Shown here: positions 44,365 to 54,883 of the stretch, piece by piece | Layout: every line of letters begins with the position of its first letter | How positions within the stretch are numbered: position 1 is the first letter of the stretch | Origin: Coriobacteriaceae bacterium AM48-5 | GTDB taxonomy: Bacteria; Actinomycetota; Coriobacteriia; Coriobacteriales; Coriobacteriaceae | Length of the DNA: 64,000 nt | Reading direction: 5' to 3' | Assembly (NCBI GenBank): GCA_027669525.1 | Contig: JAQEDJ010000005.1 | Span: 11,423-75,422, forward strand | Position numbers and translations under genes: made by a program | Notes under the pieces: generated by a model | Database searches by the model: none | Seen by the model: the letters and a program-made list of their open reading frames with translations, nothing else | Told to the model about the DNA's origin: nothing

Positions 44365-46552
44365 TCGATGCGCCCGACCACGCCGCTCAGGAGCGGGGCG
44401 ATCGTTCGGCACGGGTATGGCTCCTTGTCACCCTGTTGGGGATAGCGCTCTCGGTTATTGCCGGCATGATGAGTTATGGCTACACGACCGGGCAGGCCGA
44501 GCAGCGTTTTGCCGACGTTGTCGATTACGTAGCGACGCAGAGCCTTTCCTACGATGCATTCAACAGCGCCTATGCGACCAAAAACCTGATTCGCGTCATG
44601 GAGATTGCCGGAGAGGTGGCGCGCGATATGGAGCGCGACGGCTCGGCGGACAATGCCATGCTGGAGCAATACGCTGACCAGTTAAACGTGAGTGCACTGA
44701 TCGTGACGGACGCATCGGGCAATTTGGTGTCCGAGTCCTCGACGGACGACGTGGGCTACGAGTCGCTTGCTGCATATCTCAAAGAAGCGCCCGTGCTGGA
44801 GGTGGCAACCCATCCGCTTAAGTCCTATACCGCCCGTATTACGCTTGCGGATGATTCGGTTGCAGACATTGGCTGCGTGGCCCGGCCGGACGGTGAGGGC
44901 ATCGTTGTCGCGGTGAGGCACCAGAGCGCCAAGGCGGTCGCGAGCAATACGCTCAAGTTGCAGAGCTTGCTCGATGGTTATGAGACCATCGATAGCGGCA
45001 ATATCGTGATCGAAAACGACGGTAAGGTCGTTGCGACCAACGCTGTTGAGCCCGCCGTGTCAGGCGTGTTCGATTTGCCTGCGACGGATGCCATCGTTGT
45101 CAACGGCATTAAGGAGCGTTGCCTGGCTGGTAAGGTCAGATTGGTTAACGACAGCGGTGTGTGGTATCTGGCACATTTGGTAAAGCGCGCGATTTTTACG
45201 TGTACACCTATGCTCCCGCGCAGCGTTACTTTGAGGTTGTTGCCGCTGTTGTTGCCAGTGTGTTGGCACTCTACGGCGGTGTTATAGCCACTGTTGTGTT
45301 GGTGCGCCGCCGCGCCGAGAGCCAACGCTTTGCCGACCTGTTGCTGCAGGAGCGCGACTATGGCGACAAACTGGCAAAAGCGGCGCGCGAAGCTTCGTCT
45401 GCCAACTCTGCAAAGACGGAGTTCCTGCGTCGCATGAGTCACGACCTGCGCACGCCCATCAACGGCATTCGCGGTATGGTCGAGGTGGGCAATGCCAACG
45501 CGGACGACTTGCAAAAGCAGACCGAGTGCCGCTCAAAGATCTGGACGGCGTCGGGACTGTTGCTCGACCTTGCGAACGAGGCACTCGATATGAGCCGCTT
45601 GGAGAGCGGGCAGGTCGACCTGAATCTCGTGCCTACAGATATGGTGGCCCTCAACCGTGAGGTGTGCGATATTCTGGAGCGCCAAGCCGAGGAGCGCCTG
45701 GTGACAATTATCTGCGACCAACGGACTCTTGATCATCCCTATGCCCGGGTGAGCGTGACGCACCTCAAGCGCCTGTTGCTCAATATTGCCGGTAATGCCG
45801 TCAAGTACAACCGCCAGGGCGGCTATGTTCGCCTGACATGCCGCGAGGTGGAGCCGGTGGACGGTGTCCCCGTCTATGAATACACGATCGCCGATAACGG
45901 CATTGGCATGAGCGAGGAGTTTCAACAGCACCTCTACGAGCCGTTCAGCCGCGAGGAACAGCAGGTGGAAGGCGCTTCATCGGGAACTGGCCTGGGCGCG
46001 TCTATTGCCAAACAGTTGGTCGAGCTTATGGGCGGAACCATGAGCTTTACGAGCGCCTTGGGGCGGGGGACGACGTTTACCATTTGCCTGCCGTTTGAGA
46101 AGTGCAAGAGTTCCGAGATTCCCCAGGCAGTTCGCGTGGATGCAGGCGACAGCGACGTGATCCAGGGCCTGCGTGTTTTGCTCGTAGAGGATAACGACCT
46201 GAATGCCGAGATCGCACAGTTTACGCTCGACCGCGCCGGTGCCGTCGTGACACATGTCAAAGATGGCGAGTCTGCCGTCGAGACGTTTGCCGCGAGTGCG
46301 CTGCACGAGTACGACGTGGTATTGATGGACATCATGATGCCCGGCATCGATGGCCTTGAGGCCACGCGTCAGATTCGAGCGCTCGATCGCGAGGACGCCG
46401 CGACCACGCCGATTATCGCCGTGAGCGCCAATGCCTTTGCCGACGACCGTAGGCTTTCGCGCGAGGCGGGCATGAACGCGCATCTGAGCAAACCCGTGAG
46501 TTCTCAGGATCTCGTTGAGGCGCTTGCGCACATAGCTGCCGACGCTTCATAA
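44361..46552 (+). CDS. Hybrid sensor histidine kinase with receiver (one frameshift)
   Basis: The restored protein is 730 residues. It has an N-terminal span (VWLLVTLLGIALSVIAGMMS), an outside sensor domain of about 250 residues, and a second span (VVAAVVASVLALYGGVIATV). Then come H-box RRMSHDLRTPINGIRGM, N-box NIAGNAVKYNRQG, G boxes IADNGIGMSEE and SGTGLGASIAKQ, and a C-terminal receiver with aspartate in VVLMDIMMPGIDG. One base is missing near 45167. The co-translated lipoprotein upstream presumably presents ligand to the outside domain, like a split BvgS. No HPt domain or output regulator is in the operon. Confidence 0.87.
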
Positions 46553-46559
46553 ACAAATA

Positions 46560-46589
46560 GCTCGGTTCCAATACTGGTTGGAACCGAGC
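46560..46589. terminator. Bidirectional hairpin terminator
   Basis: GCTCGGTTCCAA (46560-46571) pairs perfectly with TTGGAACCGAGC (46578-46589) around six bases, followed by CATTTTGC. It separates the kinase from the convergent flavin-binding gene. Confidence 0.8.
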
Positions 46590-46621
46590 CATTTTGCTAT
46601 TTGCAGGACCTGTTTTTGGGC

Positions 46622-47101
46622 TTACTTTTCTTGAATCTGCTTGCCGCAAAGGTGCTCAATCGAAATCTCATAGAGTTGGACGCCCTTGATGTCTTTGGCG
46701 ATTTCCTCCTCGACTTCTTCGGCGGAAGGGTAATACTTAAGCGCGAGCTGGCGGACTTTGTCCTCGATAAACGCGGGGGCCTCATCTACCAGACGGCAAC
46801 GGCCAAAGACCACGGTACTCATAACGTAGGGAGCCCAGTCATCGTCCTTGTACCACTCGTTGCCGTAAACGGTAAAGCAGACTTTGTCATCACGCCTGAG
46901 TGAATCGACCTTGTGGCCAGCCTTGGCGCCATGGAAATAAATCTTGTCGTGCTCGGTGTCAAAGAAGTAGTTGACGGGAATGGCATACGGGTAGCCATCG
47001 TCGCCGTTGACGGCAAAGACGCCGCGCTTGCAGATAGCGAGCAACTCGCGCGCTTCCTCGTCAGTGATGGCGCGTTTCTTTCGGCGTAAGGGCCTAAACA
47101 T
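46622..47101 (-). CDS. Pyridoxamine 5'-phosphate oxidase-like flavin protein
   Basis: The 159-residue protein is a split-barrel flavin-binding protein of the PNPOx/NimA group. ITDEEARELLAICKRGVFAV, then YPYAIPVNYFFDTEHDKIYF and HGAKAGHKVDSLRRDDKVCF (the conserved HxAxxGxK... segment) define it. NimA-like proteins reduce nitro groups or bind heme or F420-like cofactors; the role here is not clear. The ATG at 47101 fits the family N terminus. It lies 43 bases downstream of the BvgS-like kinase on the same strand. Confidence 0.8.
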   Translation of the reverse strand: MFRPLRRKKRAITDEEARELLAICKRGVFAVNGDDGYPYAIPVNYFFDTEHDKIYFHGAKAGHKVDSLRRDDKVCFTVYGNEWYKDDDWAPYVMSTVVFGRCRLVDEAPAFIEDKVRQLALKYYPSAEEVEEEIAKDIKGVQLYEISIEHLCGKQIQEK

Positions 47102-47143
47102 CGTTGGCTTCCTTTCTAACTGTGCATGGTGGGTGGGCACAAA

Positions 47144-49947
47144 CTATAGCGAAACAGTTCCGTTTTTCTTGATGCGGGCGAGGATGTTTTTGAGCTTGTT
47201 AAAGTCGAGCGGTTTGGGCAGATGGGCGTTCATGCCGGCATCGTGTGCCGCCTTGGCGTCCTCGGCAAAGGCATTGGCGGTGAGCGCGATGATGGGGATG
47301 TCGGCTGCATCGGCCTTCTCGCTCAGACGAATCGCGCGAGTTGCCTCGTAGCCATCCATACCCGGCATCATGATGTCCATCAGGATCGCATCGAAGCTGC
47401 CGGCGGGACGACTAGTGTATAGTTCGACCGCTTCTTTGCCGTCGGCGGCGCGAGTTACGACGATGCCTTCGCTTTCGAGCAGGGCCTGGGCAATTTCGGC
47501 ATTGAGCTCGTTGTCTTCGGCCAAAAGAACGTTCATGCCGGCAAGCGAGCAGCTGATCGCCTGCTCGTCCGCACCTTCTCTTGCCTGAGGGTTCTTGTCG
47601 ATATCGAGCGGAATCTGGACGTTGAACGTACTTCCCACGCCGACCTCGCTCGAAATCTCAATCGTGCCGCCCATCATGTCTATGAGCGATTTGACGATCG
47701 GCATGCCCATGCCAGTTCCCTGAAATTTACTGCGGGCATCGTTGCCCTCTTGGGCAAACGGTTCGTAGATGTGCTTAAGAAACTCGGGCGACATGCCGAT
47801 GCCGGTGTCCGAGACGCTAAAGCAAAAGAGCACCTGGCTATCATCGATCGGTTTAATCTGCGATGCAAAAGCGACAGTTCCGCCATCTTTGTTGTACTTG
47901 ATGCTGTTGTCGAGCAGGTTGATGATAATCTGACGTACATGAGTGGGGCTTCCCATTACATGTGGATTGCAGAGGGGATGTGCTCTTTGATCCTGCATCG
48001 TAATATTGCGATCGGAAGCGCGGAGCTTGCACAGAACAATTGCATCGTTGCAGAGATCTTCGAGGTTAAATGAGACATGCTCAAGCGTTAGCTTTCCATT
48101 TTCAATCCTGCCCATTTCTAGAATGTCGTTGATGAGTGAGAGCAGATGGTTGGCGGCGATTCGCGCCTTAGCTCGGTTTTTACGGGCGGCATCGACATCG
48201 TCTTCGTGCAATTCTTCAATTTCGATGAGCCCTAGAATGCCGTTGAGCGGCGTGCGGATGTCATGGCTCATGCGGGCGAGAAAGGCCGTTTTGGCCGCAT
48301 TGGCGGCGAGTGCCTTGTTTTGCTCTACTCTGGCTCGCTGCAGGGCCCAGGTTAGAACCGCTACCCCAGTCAACAGTACACCGACGATGATGACGACAAT
48401 CGAGCTACGATGACGATATATAAACCTGAATGCGTCTGATTCCTGTGCGCTATACGACGTAGAGGAATAATTGCTCGCAGAAAGCGATTCTCCGGCGTTG
48501 ATGATGCCCTTGTTGACGATACTCAATAATTCGGGATTTCCGCGTCGCATAAGGCAAGAAAGTTCGGCCGTGCGTGAGAGTTCCTGTATCTCGTAGTCTC
48601 TGATATCGTAGCTATCTCGGATGGTTTCCAGCCGTGCGTTGGGAACAACGATGCAGCTTGATCTTCCGTCCTTAAGGGCAGAAAGCATGTCGTCTGCAGA
48701 CGGATACTCGGTTACATTTGCATTTGGAAACATAGTTTTTAATTCGCTGCGGTTGACGATGGAAAACCCTGTGCAACAGATATTGCGGAGATCCTTGTTG
48801 AGATCGCTGGTGGCGTGGATGGCGGTAAGAGAGATCGTTCCCATCGAAATCGATTGAACGGTTCCCATTTGCTCGGCAAGCCAGTAGTCGCGAAATGCCG
48901 GTAGGGCGATGTCGATATTTCCCTTTGAGAGCGCTTCCGTCATTTGCTGGTTGCTTGAAAAAGCGCGCGTGTGTACGGTAATGCCAAATTTGTCGTGGAG
49001 CGTCGTAACGAGTGAGACGAGTGACCCTTCCATTTCTCCGTTTGCATCTTGGTTGCAGAAGGGGAGATTGTTGTTGAGATAACCAAGTGTAAGCGTGTTG
49101 TTATTGGCCTTGAGCCACGACCGTTCGGAGTTGGTAAGTGATGCGGATCCGCTATTTTGCGCCGAGTAGTTGGATTTGACTTCGTCGTTGTAGCGCGGGT
49201 TGGTGCGGTTGATTGCCGCCATGGCCGAGTTGATGTCGTTCATCAGATCGGGGCGGCTTTTGGGAACGGCAAAATAGTAGTCGCTCGAGCCTACGTAGAA
49301 CATGGGCGACGCATCGGGCGACGAAATGGTGTCGTTCATGATGACAGCGTCGACCTCGCCGTCTGAAAGTGCCGCAAAGAGGCTCCGCCGGTGTCGATTT
49401 CTTTATAGGTACAGGTGACGCCTTCGTTGGCGAGCCACTGCTGGCCGACGAAGGTTTGCATAACGCCAGAGTTGCAGCCGATGGTGAGGCCTTGGAGTGC
49501 CTGGGGGTCACCCTTGGCCAGATCGTCGCGATCGGGCTTGGCGTAGATGTAGTAGCGCTCGGTGCCCTCGGGGTTTGAGGAAAAGAGTAACTTTTGCTCG
49601 CGTTCTACTGAATGCGAGATGTTGGGCATGAGGTCGATTTCGCCCTTCTCGAGCATGTCCATGAGCTCGGTGAAGGTGCCGGACACGTATTCGTACTGCC
49701 AGCCAGGGGTGTAGTACGAGAGGGTCTGGAGGTACTCGTAACCCCATCCCGAGAGGCGCTCGCCCGGTGTGCCTTCCTGGAACCCCTCGTTGTTGACAAG
49801 CCAGCCGACGCGGACCGTCTTGACCTGCTGGTCGGAGTCGGCGGCAAAGGCCGGGGTGGGCATGACGGCGCTCAGTAGTGTGAGCGCAGCAAGCGCGACG
49901 GCTAGGGTGCGATATAGAGCTAAGCGAAGGACGGCGGAAGGTTTCAC
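47144..49947 (-). CDS. BvgS-like hybrid kinase with two binding domains (one frameshift)
   Basis: The restored protein is 934 residues from the GTG at 49947, which gives a good signal sequence (RTLAVALAALTLLSAVMPTP, AFAADS). Two periplasmic-binding domains follow (VRVGWLVNNEGFQEGTPGER; LTLGYLNNNLPFCNQDANGE). Then come a span (SIVVIIVGVLLTGVAVLTWA), H-box [18 protein letters not shown]-box INLLDNSIKYNKDG, G2 QGTGMGMPIVK, and a receiver with aspartate in AILMDIMMPGMDG. One C is missing near 49381 (GCCCTC reads GCCTC). It is the second BvgS-type receptor within 6 kb and has no HPt or output partner nearby. Confidence 0.88.
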
Positions 49948-50026
49948 AGACAATCCTATCGAGTTGAGATAATACCGCATAAGGATACCAGCTCAGCCAC
50001 CCTAACACCCGGCAGATGGGTAGTCA

Positions 50027-50132
50027 TTGGGGACGTTCTTAAACGACTAGTCGCTGGGGACACTCTTTGCCGGAGTTGGCACTTAGGGACGTTCCCAATC
50101 TGTTTGACACAAAAGGAACGTCCCCAAGTGCC
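50027..50132. repeat. Intergenic repeat element with GGGACG motif and hairpin
   Basis: The stretch 50027-50051 (TTGGGGACGTTCTTAAACGA...) recurs inverted at 39874-39898 with one mismatch. It is followed by a hairpin of GGCACTTAGGGACGTTCC (50078-50095) and GGAACGTCCCCAAGTGCC (50115-50132). It fills the gap between two divergent genes. Confidence 0.65.
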
Positions 50133-50185
50133 GGATGTGCGACAATACCGAGCAACGTGATGGGGCGTCTGGAAAAGGGGTCGCG

Positions 50186-50610
50186 ATGAACAAGTTGAGG
50201 ACGCTTGCCGACGTGTTGCGCCAGGCTGGCTTTGCGCGCATCACCGGCCTGTTCCTTATCTTCTACCTGCTGTGCTCGACGGCCGTCTGGCTGTCCGACC
50301 CTGCGACCCTTACGTTTGGCGATGGCCTCTGGTTTAGCTTTGAGACCGTATCGACGATCGGCTTTGGCGATATCCCGGCCGAAACGCCGGTTGCCGCGCT
50401 ATCACCGTCGTTTTGAGCGTCATCAGCATCTTCTACATCGCCATGCTCACGGGCGTGGCGGTGAACTACTGCAATACGCTCATCAAGATGCGCCAAAAGG
50501 ACACCATGGCGCGCTTTATGGACGATCTCGAGCACCTGGAAGAGCTCGATCGCGATGAGCTCGCCGACCTGTCGCGCCGCGTGCGCGAATATCGCCGACG
50601 CCAACGCTAG
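50186..50610 (+). CDS. Two-helix potassium channel (one frameshift)
   Basis: The restored protein is 141 residues: a first span (ITGLFLIFYLLCSTAVWLSD), a pore helix and selectivity filter FETVSTIGFGDIPAETP, a second span (VVLSVISIFYIAMLTGVAVN) and a charged helical tail (DDLEHLEELDRDELADLSRR). The filter sequence TIGFGD is that of K+ channels. One base is missing near 50400. The ATG at 50186 follows AAAAGGGGTCGCG. No RCK ligand domain is attached, so gating is unknown. The next gene, LOG, is 37 bases away. Confidence 0.8.
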
Positions 50611-50647
50611 GGCGGGCGCCGCGCGTCACGATGAGGGGGACAAAAAT

Positions 50648-51181
50648 ATGAATATTACGGTATACCTGGGCGCCAGCGTCGGTAACGACCCGGCGTTTCT
50701 GCCTGCGGTGCGGCAGCTCGGCACATGGATTGGCTCCAACGGCCACGCGCTGGTATACGGCGGGTCCAAGTCGGGACTGATGGGCGCGCTCGCCGATAGC
50801 GTGCTCGATGCCGGCGGGCGCGTGACCGGTGTTGAGCCGAGCTTTTTTATCGAGGCCGAGTTTCAGCACGATGGTATCGATGACCTGATCGTGACGAGCG
50901 ACATGGCCGAGCGTAAGGCCAAGATGATCGAGCTCGGCGATGCGTTCGTCGCCTTTCCGGGCGGTACGGGCACGCTCGAGGAGATTGCCGAGGTCATGTC
51001 GGCCGTGTCGTTGGGACATCTGAGCGCACCGTGCATCCTGTACAACCTGAACGGTTACTACAACGACCTTAGGTCGTTGCTCGAGCACATGATCGATAAA
51101 GGCCTATCGAGCTCGCAGCGTCAGGCCGGCATCTACTTTGCCGACGACCTGCACCAAATTGCATCGATTATCGACAACTAG
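50648..51181 (+). CDS. LOG family protein
   Basis: The 177-residue protein belongs to the LOG/TIGR00730 family, phosphoribohydrolases that release a base from nucleoside 5'-monophosphates (cytokinin-type in plants and some bacteria). The N terminus NITVYLGASVGNDPAFLPAV, the nucleotide loop VYGGSKSGLMGALADSVLDA and the hallmark AFPGGTGTLEEIAEVMSAVS are all present. The physiological substrate in gut bacteria is unknown. It is probably co-transcribed with the channel gene upstream. Confidence 0.88.
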   Translation: MNITVYLGASVGNDPAFLPAVRQLGTWIGSNGHALVYGGSKSGLMGALADSVLDAGGRVTGVEPSFFIEAEFQHDGIDDLIVTSDMAERKAKMIELGDAFVAFPGGTGTLEEIAEVMSAVSLGHLSAPCILYNLNGYYNDLRSLLEHMIDKGLSSSQRQAGIYFADDLHQIASIIDN

Positions 51182-51307
51182 GCCTTGGGGCCATCGCGTG
51201 TGCGGCGCCCAACGGTGCCGTTTGAGGCGTAGATGGTTGGCCCGTCCGCGCTGTGCCCGTCCTACAATAAAACGTATCTTTGTCGATTTAGACCACGGGA
51301 GGTCCCG

Positions 51308-52605
51308 ATGGACAACCTTGCAAAACCCAAAAACCGTGCGCTGTTTTTAGTTAGCGTGGCCGTGACCGGTGCGTTTGCAGGCGCCGCGGTCTGGCTGTTC
51401 TTTTTTGCGATGGAGCACGGTATCGACTATCTATGGACCGAGATCCCGCATATGCTGGGCGTCGCTTCGCCCGAGCTTGCCAGCGGCCCGTTCGGCTTTT
51501 TGCCGTACCCGTTTTTCGTCTGCCTGCTGGGCGGCCTGCTGATCGGTCTGTACGAAAAGCTTACGGGCACCAAGACCGATGACCTCAACCAAGTGATGGC
51601 TAAGGTTAAGCAAGACGGGTGCTACCCGTACGACAACCTTGGCAAGCTTTCGCTTGCGGCATTGCTGCCGCTGCTGTTTGGCGGAAGCATTGGACCGGAG
51701 GCCGGCCTGACCGGCGTTATCGCAGGTCTGTGCAGCTGGGTCGGCGACCGCATGCGTCGCTTTGGCGCCGAGTTTAGGCAGCTCACACTGCTGGGTACTC
51801 AGGCTGCCCTGACGGCGCTCTTCACCGCGCCCGTGTTTGGCTTTGTGGCGCCGCTCGCCGGTAGCGCCGACGGCCAGGGCGCTAATGACGATGAGTCCGC
51901 GTCCGATGAGATCACGATCAAGCTTCCCAAGGCGCAAAAGACCGTGGTCTACGGCATTGCGATTGCCGGCGGTCTGGGTACTACTGCTGCTTGGCCAGCT
52001 TGTGGGCGGCGGCATGGGCATGCCCAGGTTCGAGGCCGCCGAGGTGGGCAACCTGGAGCTTACCTGGCTCATTCCTCTGTCGCTGATCGGAACAATCTGC
52101 GGCTGGCTGTACTTTGTCTCTGAGCATGCAAGCGAGGCACTGTCCCATGCCATAGGGGGGCGCCTGTCGTCAAGGCCATGCTAGCCGGTCTGGCGCTCGC
52201 CATCTGTGGCACGGTCCTGCCCTACACTATGTTTGCCGGCGAGACCCAAGCCGACGTGCTCATGGAGACCTATCTGACCATTCCCGCCGGCGTGCTTATC
52301 GCGACCGGTCTGGTCAAGGCCATGCTGACGCCCGCCCTCATCAACCTCGGTTGGCGCGGCGGTCACTTCTTCCCGGTTATCTTTTCGGGCGTGAGCCTGG
52401 GCTACGGCCTTGCCATCCTTACCGGCGCCAATCCGGTCTTTTGCGTCGCCGTCTGCACGGCATCGACGATGGGTGCGGTCATGCGTCAGCCGGTCATGGT
52501 CGTGGGCCTGCTGCTCATGTGTTTCCCGCTCAAGGTATCGTCTGCATGATCATCGCCGCCGTCATTGCGGCAGGCATTCCGCTGCCCAAGCCGCTGCGCA
52601 AGTAG
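51308..52605 (+). CDS. ClC-family chloride channel/transporter (three indels)
   Basis: The restored protein is 432 residues with about ten spans. The ClC signature shows in LLFGGSIGPEAGLTGVIAGL, and later in WRGGHFFPVIFSGVSLGYGL and AVCTASTMGAVMRQPVMVVG. The frame is broken by one extra G near 51977, one G lost from a G-run at 52155-52160 and one G lost near 52535. An indel in a seven-base G run is typical of sequencing error. ClC proteins exchange chloride or fluoride for protons or conduct it. The N terminus at 51308 has GGGAGGTCCC upstream. Confidence 0.8.
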
Positions 52606-52787
52606 CACAGTGGCGCACGGTCAATACAAACATCTCAAGCCCGGTGTGAGGGTGTTCAAGTTGAGCTTGTGCCCCTTGACGGGTCGTTACTTCCAAAATG
52701 CTGCTGTAACCCACGACACGGGTTGAGCGCCTTCCCAAAACAGACCGCGCCAGACCTACGGTGCATGCCCGATGATGCCGCGCTTGC

Positions 52788-53486
52788 CTACAGGTCGCGC
52801 GTTCGATAGACCTTGGTGCTGATAGCGCAGCTCAGTCCAAATAGTACGAGGGCCAGTGCGGCAATTCCTGCGCATAGGCAGCCGAGGACGGCGGGATCGG
52901 GATTTGCCCCGGCAATCGACATGAGCCAGTTGCTGATGGGGTTGGAGGAGCTCAGCGTGGCCATGACAAGGCATCCGAGCAGGGCAAACAGACCAACGGA
53001 CAGGCGCAGCGCCTCCATGTGTCCAAAACGAAAGAACAGCGGCTGCGCCAAAAACACCATCATGAGGGAGATGAGCATCGAGGCTGCCGAGGCGGCTGCG
53101 ATCTCAAAGACGGCCTGTCCCGTCGGAGGGATGCCTGCATTATTGAAGAGTGGGATGGTGACGATGTTCAACAGTGCAGCCGCACATGCCATGATGGCCG
53201 AGAAAGCAACGATACACAGGTAGCGTGCGCAGATGATGTCTTTGCGCGAGAAGGGCAGCGTTGCCCGATAACGCTCCCAACCGTTTTGATTGTCGAAGCC
53301 GGCCAGCGAGCTCATGACCATGATGGGTGACATGGCACTGACCGCGCAGGCGCCGGCGCTCATGCCGGAATCGCCATCCGACGCGTTGGCGAGCGTCAGC
53401 ACGACGAAGATGAACAAGCCGACGCCCGCAATGCTCGGGACAAGCGTGCGAACGATGGCGAGCTCGGACATAAAGGCGCGTTTCAT
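52788..53486 (-). CDS. ABC-2 type transporter permease
   Basis: The 232-residue protein has six predicted spans (SIAGVGLFIFVVLTLANASD; IVAFSAIMACAAALLNIVTI; AAASAASMLISLMMVFLAQP and others) and the ABC2_membrane_5-like internal WERYRATLPFSRKDIICARY. It overlaps the ATPase gene by 4 bases and forms the exporter with it. The regulator upstream is of the YtrA type, which typically controls such exporters in response to cell-wall active peptides. Confidence 0.82.
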   Translation of the reverse strand: MKRAFMSELAIVRTLVPSIAGVGLFIFVVLTLANASDGDSGMSAGACAVSAMSPIMVMSSLAGFDNQNGWERYRATLPFSRKDIICARYLCIVAFSAIMACAAALLNIVTIPLFNNAGIPPTGQAVFEIAAASAASMLISLMMVFLAQPLFFRFGHMEALRLSVGLFALLGCLVMATLSSSNPISNWLMSIAGANPDPAVLGCLCAGIAALALVLFGLSCAISTKVYRTRDL

Positions 53487-54364
53487 TTCGAAGCCCCTTT
53501 CAGCATGAGGCGAAGATAATCATCAATGGTTGCCCGGTCGCAGGGAATCTCGGGGAAAGCCTCGAGCGTATCGCGACGGTTGGGCACGAGCACGTCCACG
53601 CTATAGGCGTGGCGGGCGGCACGGGCGCCTTCGACGCAAGCCATGAGCTCTGCGGCCTGTGCTTGCGTGCAGTGGGCGATGCCGGCGCGGTCGGTAATGT
53701 CCTCGCGTGGTAGGTCAAATACAATCGAGCCATTATCGATGCAGATGACGCGGTCGGCGGTACGATCGAGGTCGGACGTAATGTGGCTCGAGAGCAGTAC
53801 GCTGCGCTGGCCGTCGGAAACAAAGGCGAGCAGCTCATCGAGTAGTTCCTCGCGCGCCATGGGATCGAGGCCCGCGGTGGCTTCGTCCAAAACGAGCAGC
53901 TTGGCATTGTGGCTGAGCGCACAGGCGAGCTGCAGCTTCATGCCCATGCCGCGGGAGAGGTCTTTGACCTTGGTTTTGGGATCAAGGCCAAATCGGTCGA
54001 TAAATCTGGCGAATGTTTCGCGACTCCATGTGGGGTACGCCGGGCCTACGAGCGTCTCGATCTGGCCCACCTTGAGCGTGGAGGGGAAAGGGCACGTGTC
54101 CAGGACAAGACCGACGCGGGAGCGCAGGTGGCGCTGTGCCTCGCCGGGCGCATTGGCATCGCAGCGCTGGCCAAGCAGCTGCACCTCGCCGGCATCGAGC
54201 TTTATGAGCCCGAGCGCGGCGCGAATGGTCGTTGTCTTGCCGGCGCCGTTTGCGCCCACAAAGCCGACAATCTGGCCGGGCTCCACGGTGAGTGTGACAT
54301 CGCGTAGCGAAAAGCGGTCGCTTACGCGGCGTGAAACGCCTTTGAGTTCTAGCAAGTTTTGCAT
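53483..54364 (-). CDS. ABC transporter ATPase
   Basis: The 293-residue protein has Walker A VGANGAGKTTTIRAALG, signature LSRGMGMKLQLACALSH and Walker B KLLVLDEATAGLDPMARE, followed by SSHITSDLDRTADRVICIDN. The RGMGMK signature and C-terminal extension match the BcrA/YtrB group of drug- or bacteriocin-resistance exporters. It follows the GntR gene by 23 bases and overlaps the permease gene. The frame is intact. Confidence 0.88.
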   Translation of the reverse strand: MQNLLELKGVSRRVSDRFSLRDVTLTVEPGQIVGFVGANGAGKTTTIRAALGLIKLDAGEVQLLGQRCDANAPGEAQRHLRSRVGLVLDTCPFPSTLKVGQIETLVGPAYPTWSRETFARFIDRFGLDPKTKVKDLSRGMGMKLQLACALSHNAKLLVLDEATAGLDPMAREELLDELLAFVSDGQRSVLLSSHITSDLDRTADRVICIDNGSIVFDLPREDITDRAGIAHCTQAQAAELMACVEGARAARHAYSVDVLVPNRRDTLEAFPEIPCDRATIDDYLRLMLKGASK

Positions 54365-54387
54365 GGTATAGCCTTTCTTGCAGATGG

Positions 54388-54768
54388 CTACTGCATGGTT
54401 TCGGGAGCTACAAGGTCGAGCATCTCGTGCAATTTGTCGCGCGTGACGCCCAGGGTTTCGGCCTGCGTAGCGGCCTGCGCAAGCAACTCTTCGATATGGC
54501 AGAGCTGCTTTTCGCGCAAGAGTTCCTGGTTGCCCTCGGCGACAAAGCAGCCCTTGCCCTGCACGGTGCAGATAAAGCCGAGCTGCTCCAGGTCGGCATA
54601 AGCACGCTTGGTGGTAATGACGCTCACACCGAGGTCGCTCGCGAGCGCACGGATGCTGGGTAGTTTGGCTCCCGCGGCGAGTGCGCCCGAAAGGATCTGT
54701 GCTTTGACCTGCGAGGAGATCTGCTCGTAGATGGGCTTGTCGCTCGAGTTGGATAGGATGATGTCCAC
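54388..54768 (-). CDS. GntR-family regulator, YtrA type
   Basis: The 126-residue protein starts MDIILSNSSDKPIYEQISSQ and has the GntR winged helix (GAKLPSIRALASDLGVSVIT, TTKRAYADLEQLGFICTVQG), then a short C-terminal helical tail instead of a large effector domain. This is the YtrA subfamily, which represses ABC operons until the cell wall is challenged. It is the first gene of the regulator-ATPase-permease operon. The site at 54817-54830 in its promoter is a good operator candidate. Confidence 0.88.
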   Translation of the reverse strand: MDIILSNSSDKPIYEQISSQVKAQILSGALAAGAKLPSIRALASDLGVSVITTKRAYADLEQLGFICTVQGKGCFVAEGNQELLREKQLCHIEELLAQAATQAETLGVTRDKLHEMLDLVAPETMQ

Positions 54769-54816
54769 AGCGGCTCCTTAGCTGTTGGGCTACACGTGTA
54801 TATAACCGGTAAGCAC

Positions 54817-54830
54817 AGTATATATACACT
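54817..54830. promoter_or_regulatory. Candidate YtrA operator
   Basis: AGTATATATACACT is a near-perfect palindrome of the AGTGTA...TACACT type bound by YtrA-like GntR proteins. It lies about 50 bases upstream of the GntR start and overlaps TATATA, a likely -10 region. Confidence 0.5.
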
Positions 54831-54883
54831 ATGCACAGTTGTGCAAGAGGAAATGTAGGCTCGCCTGGCCCTTCGTTCGTTTG

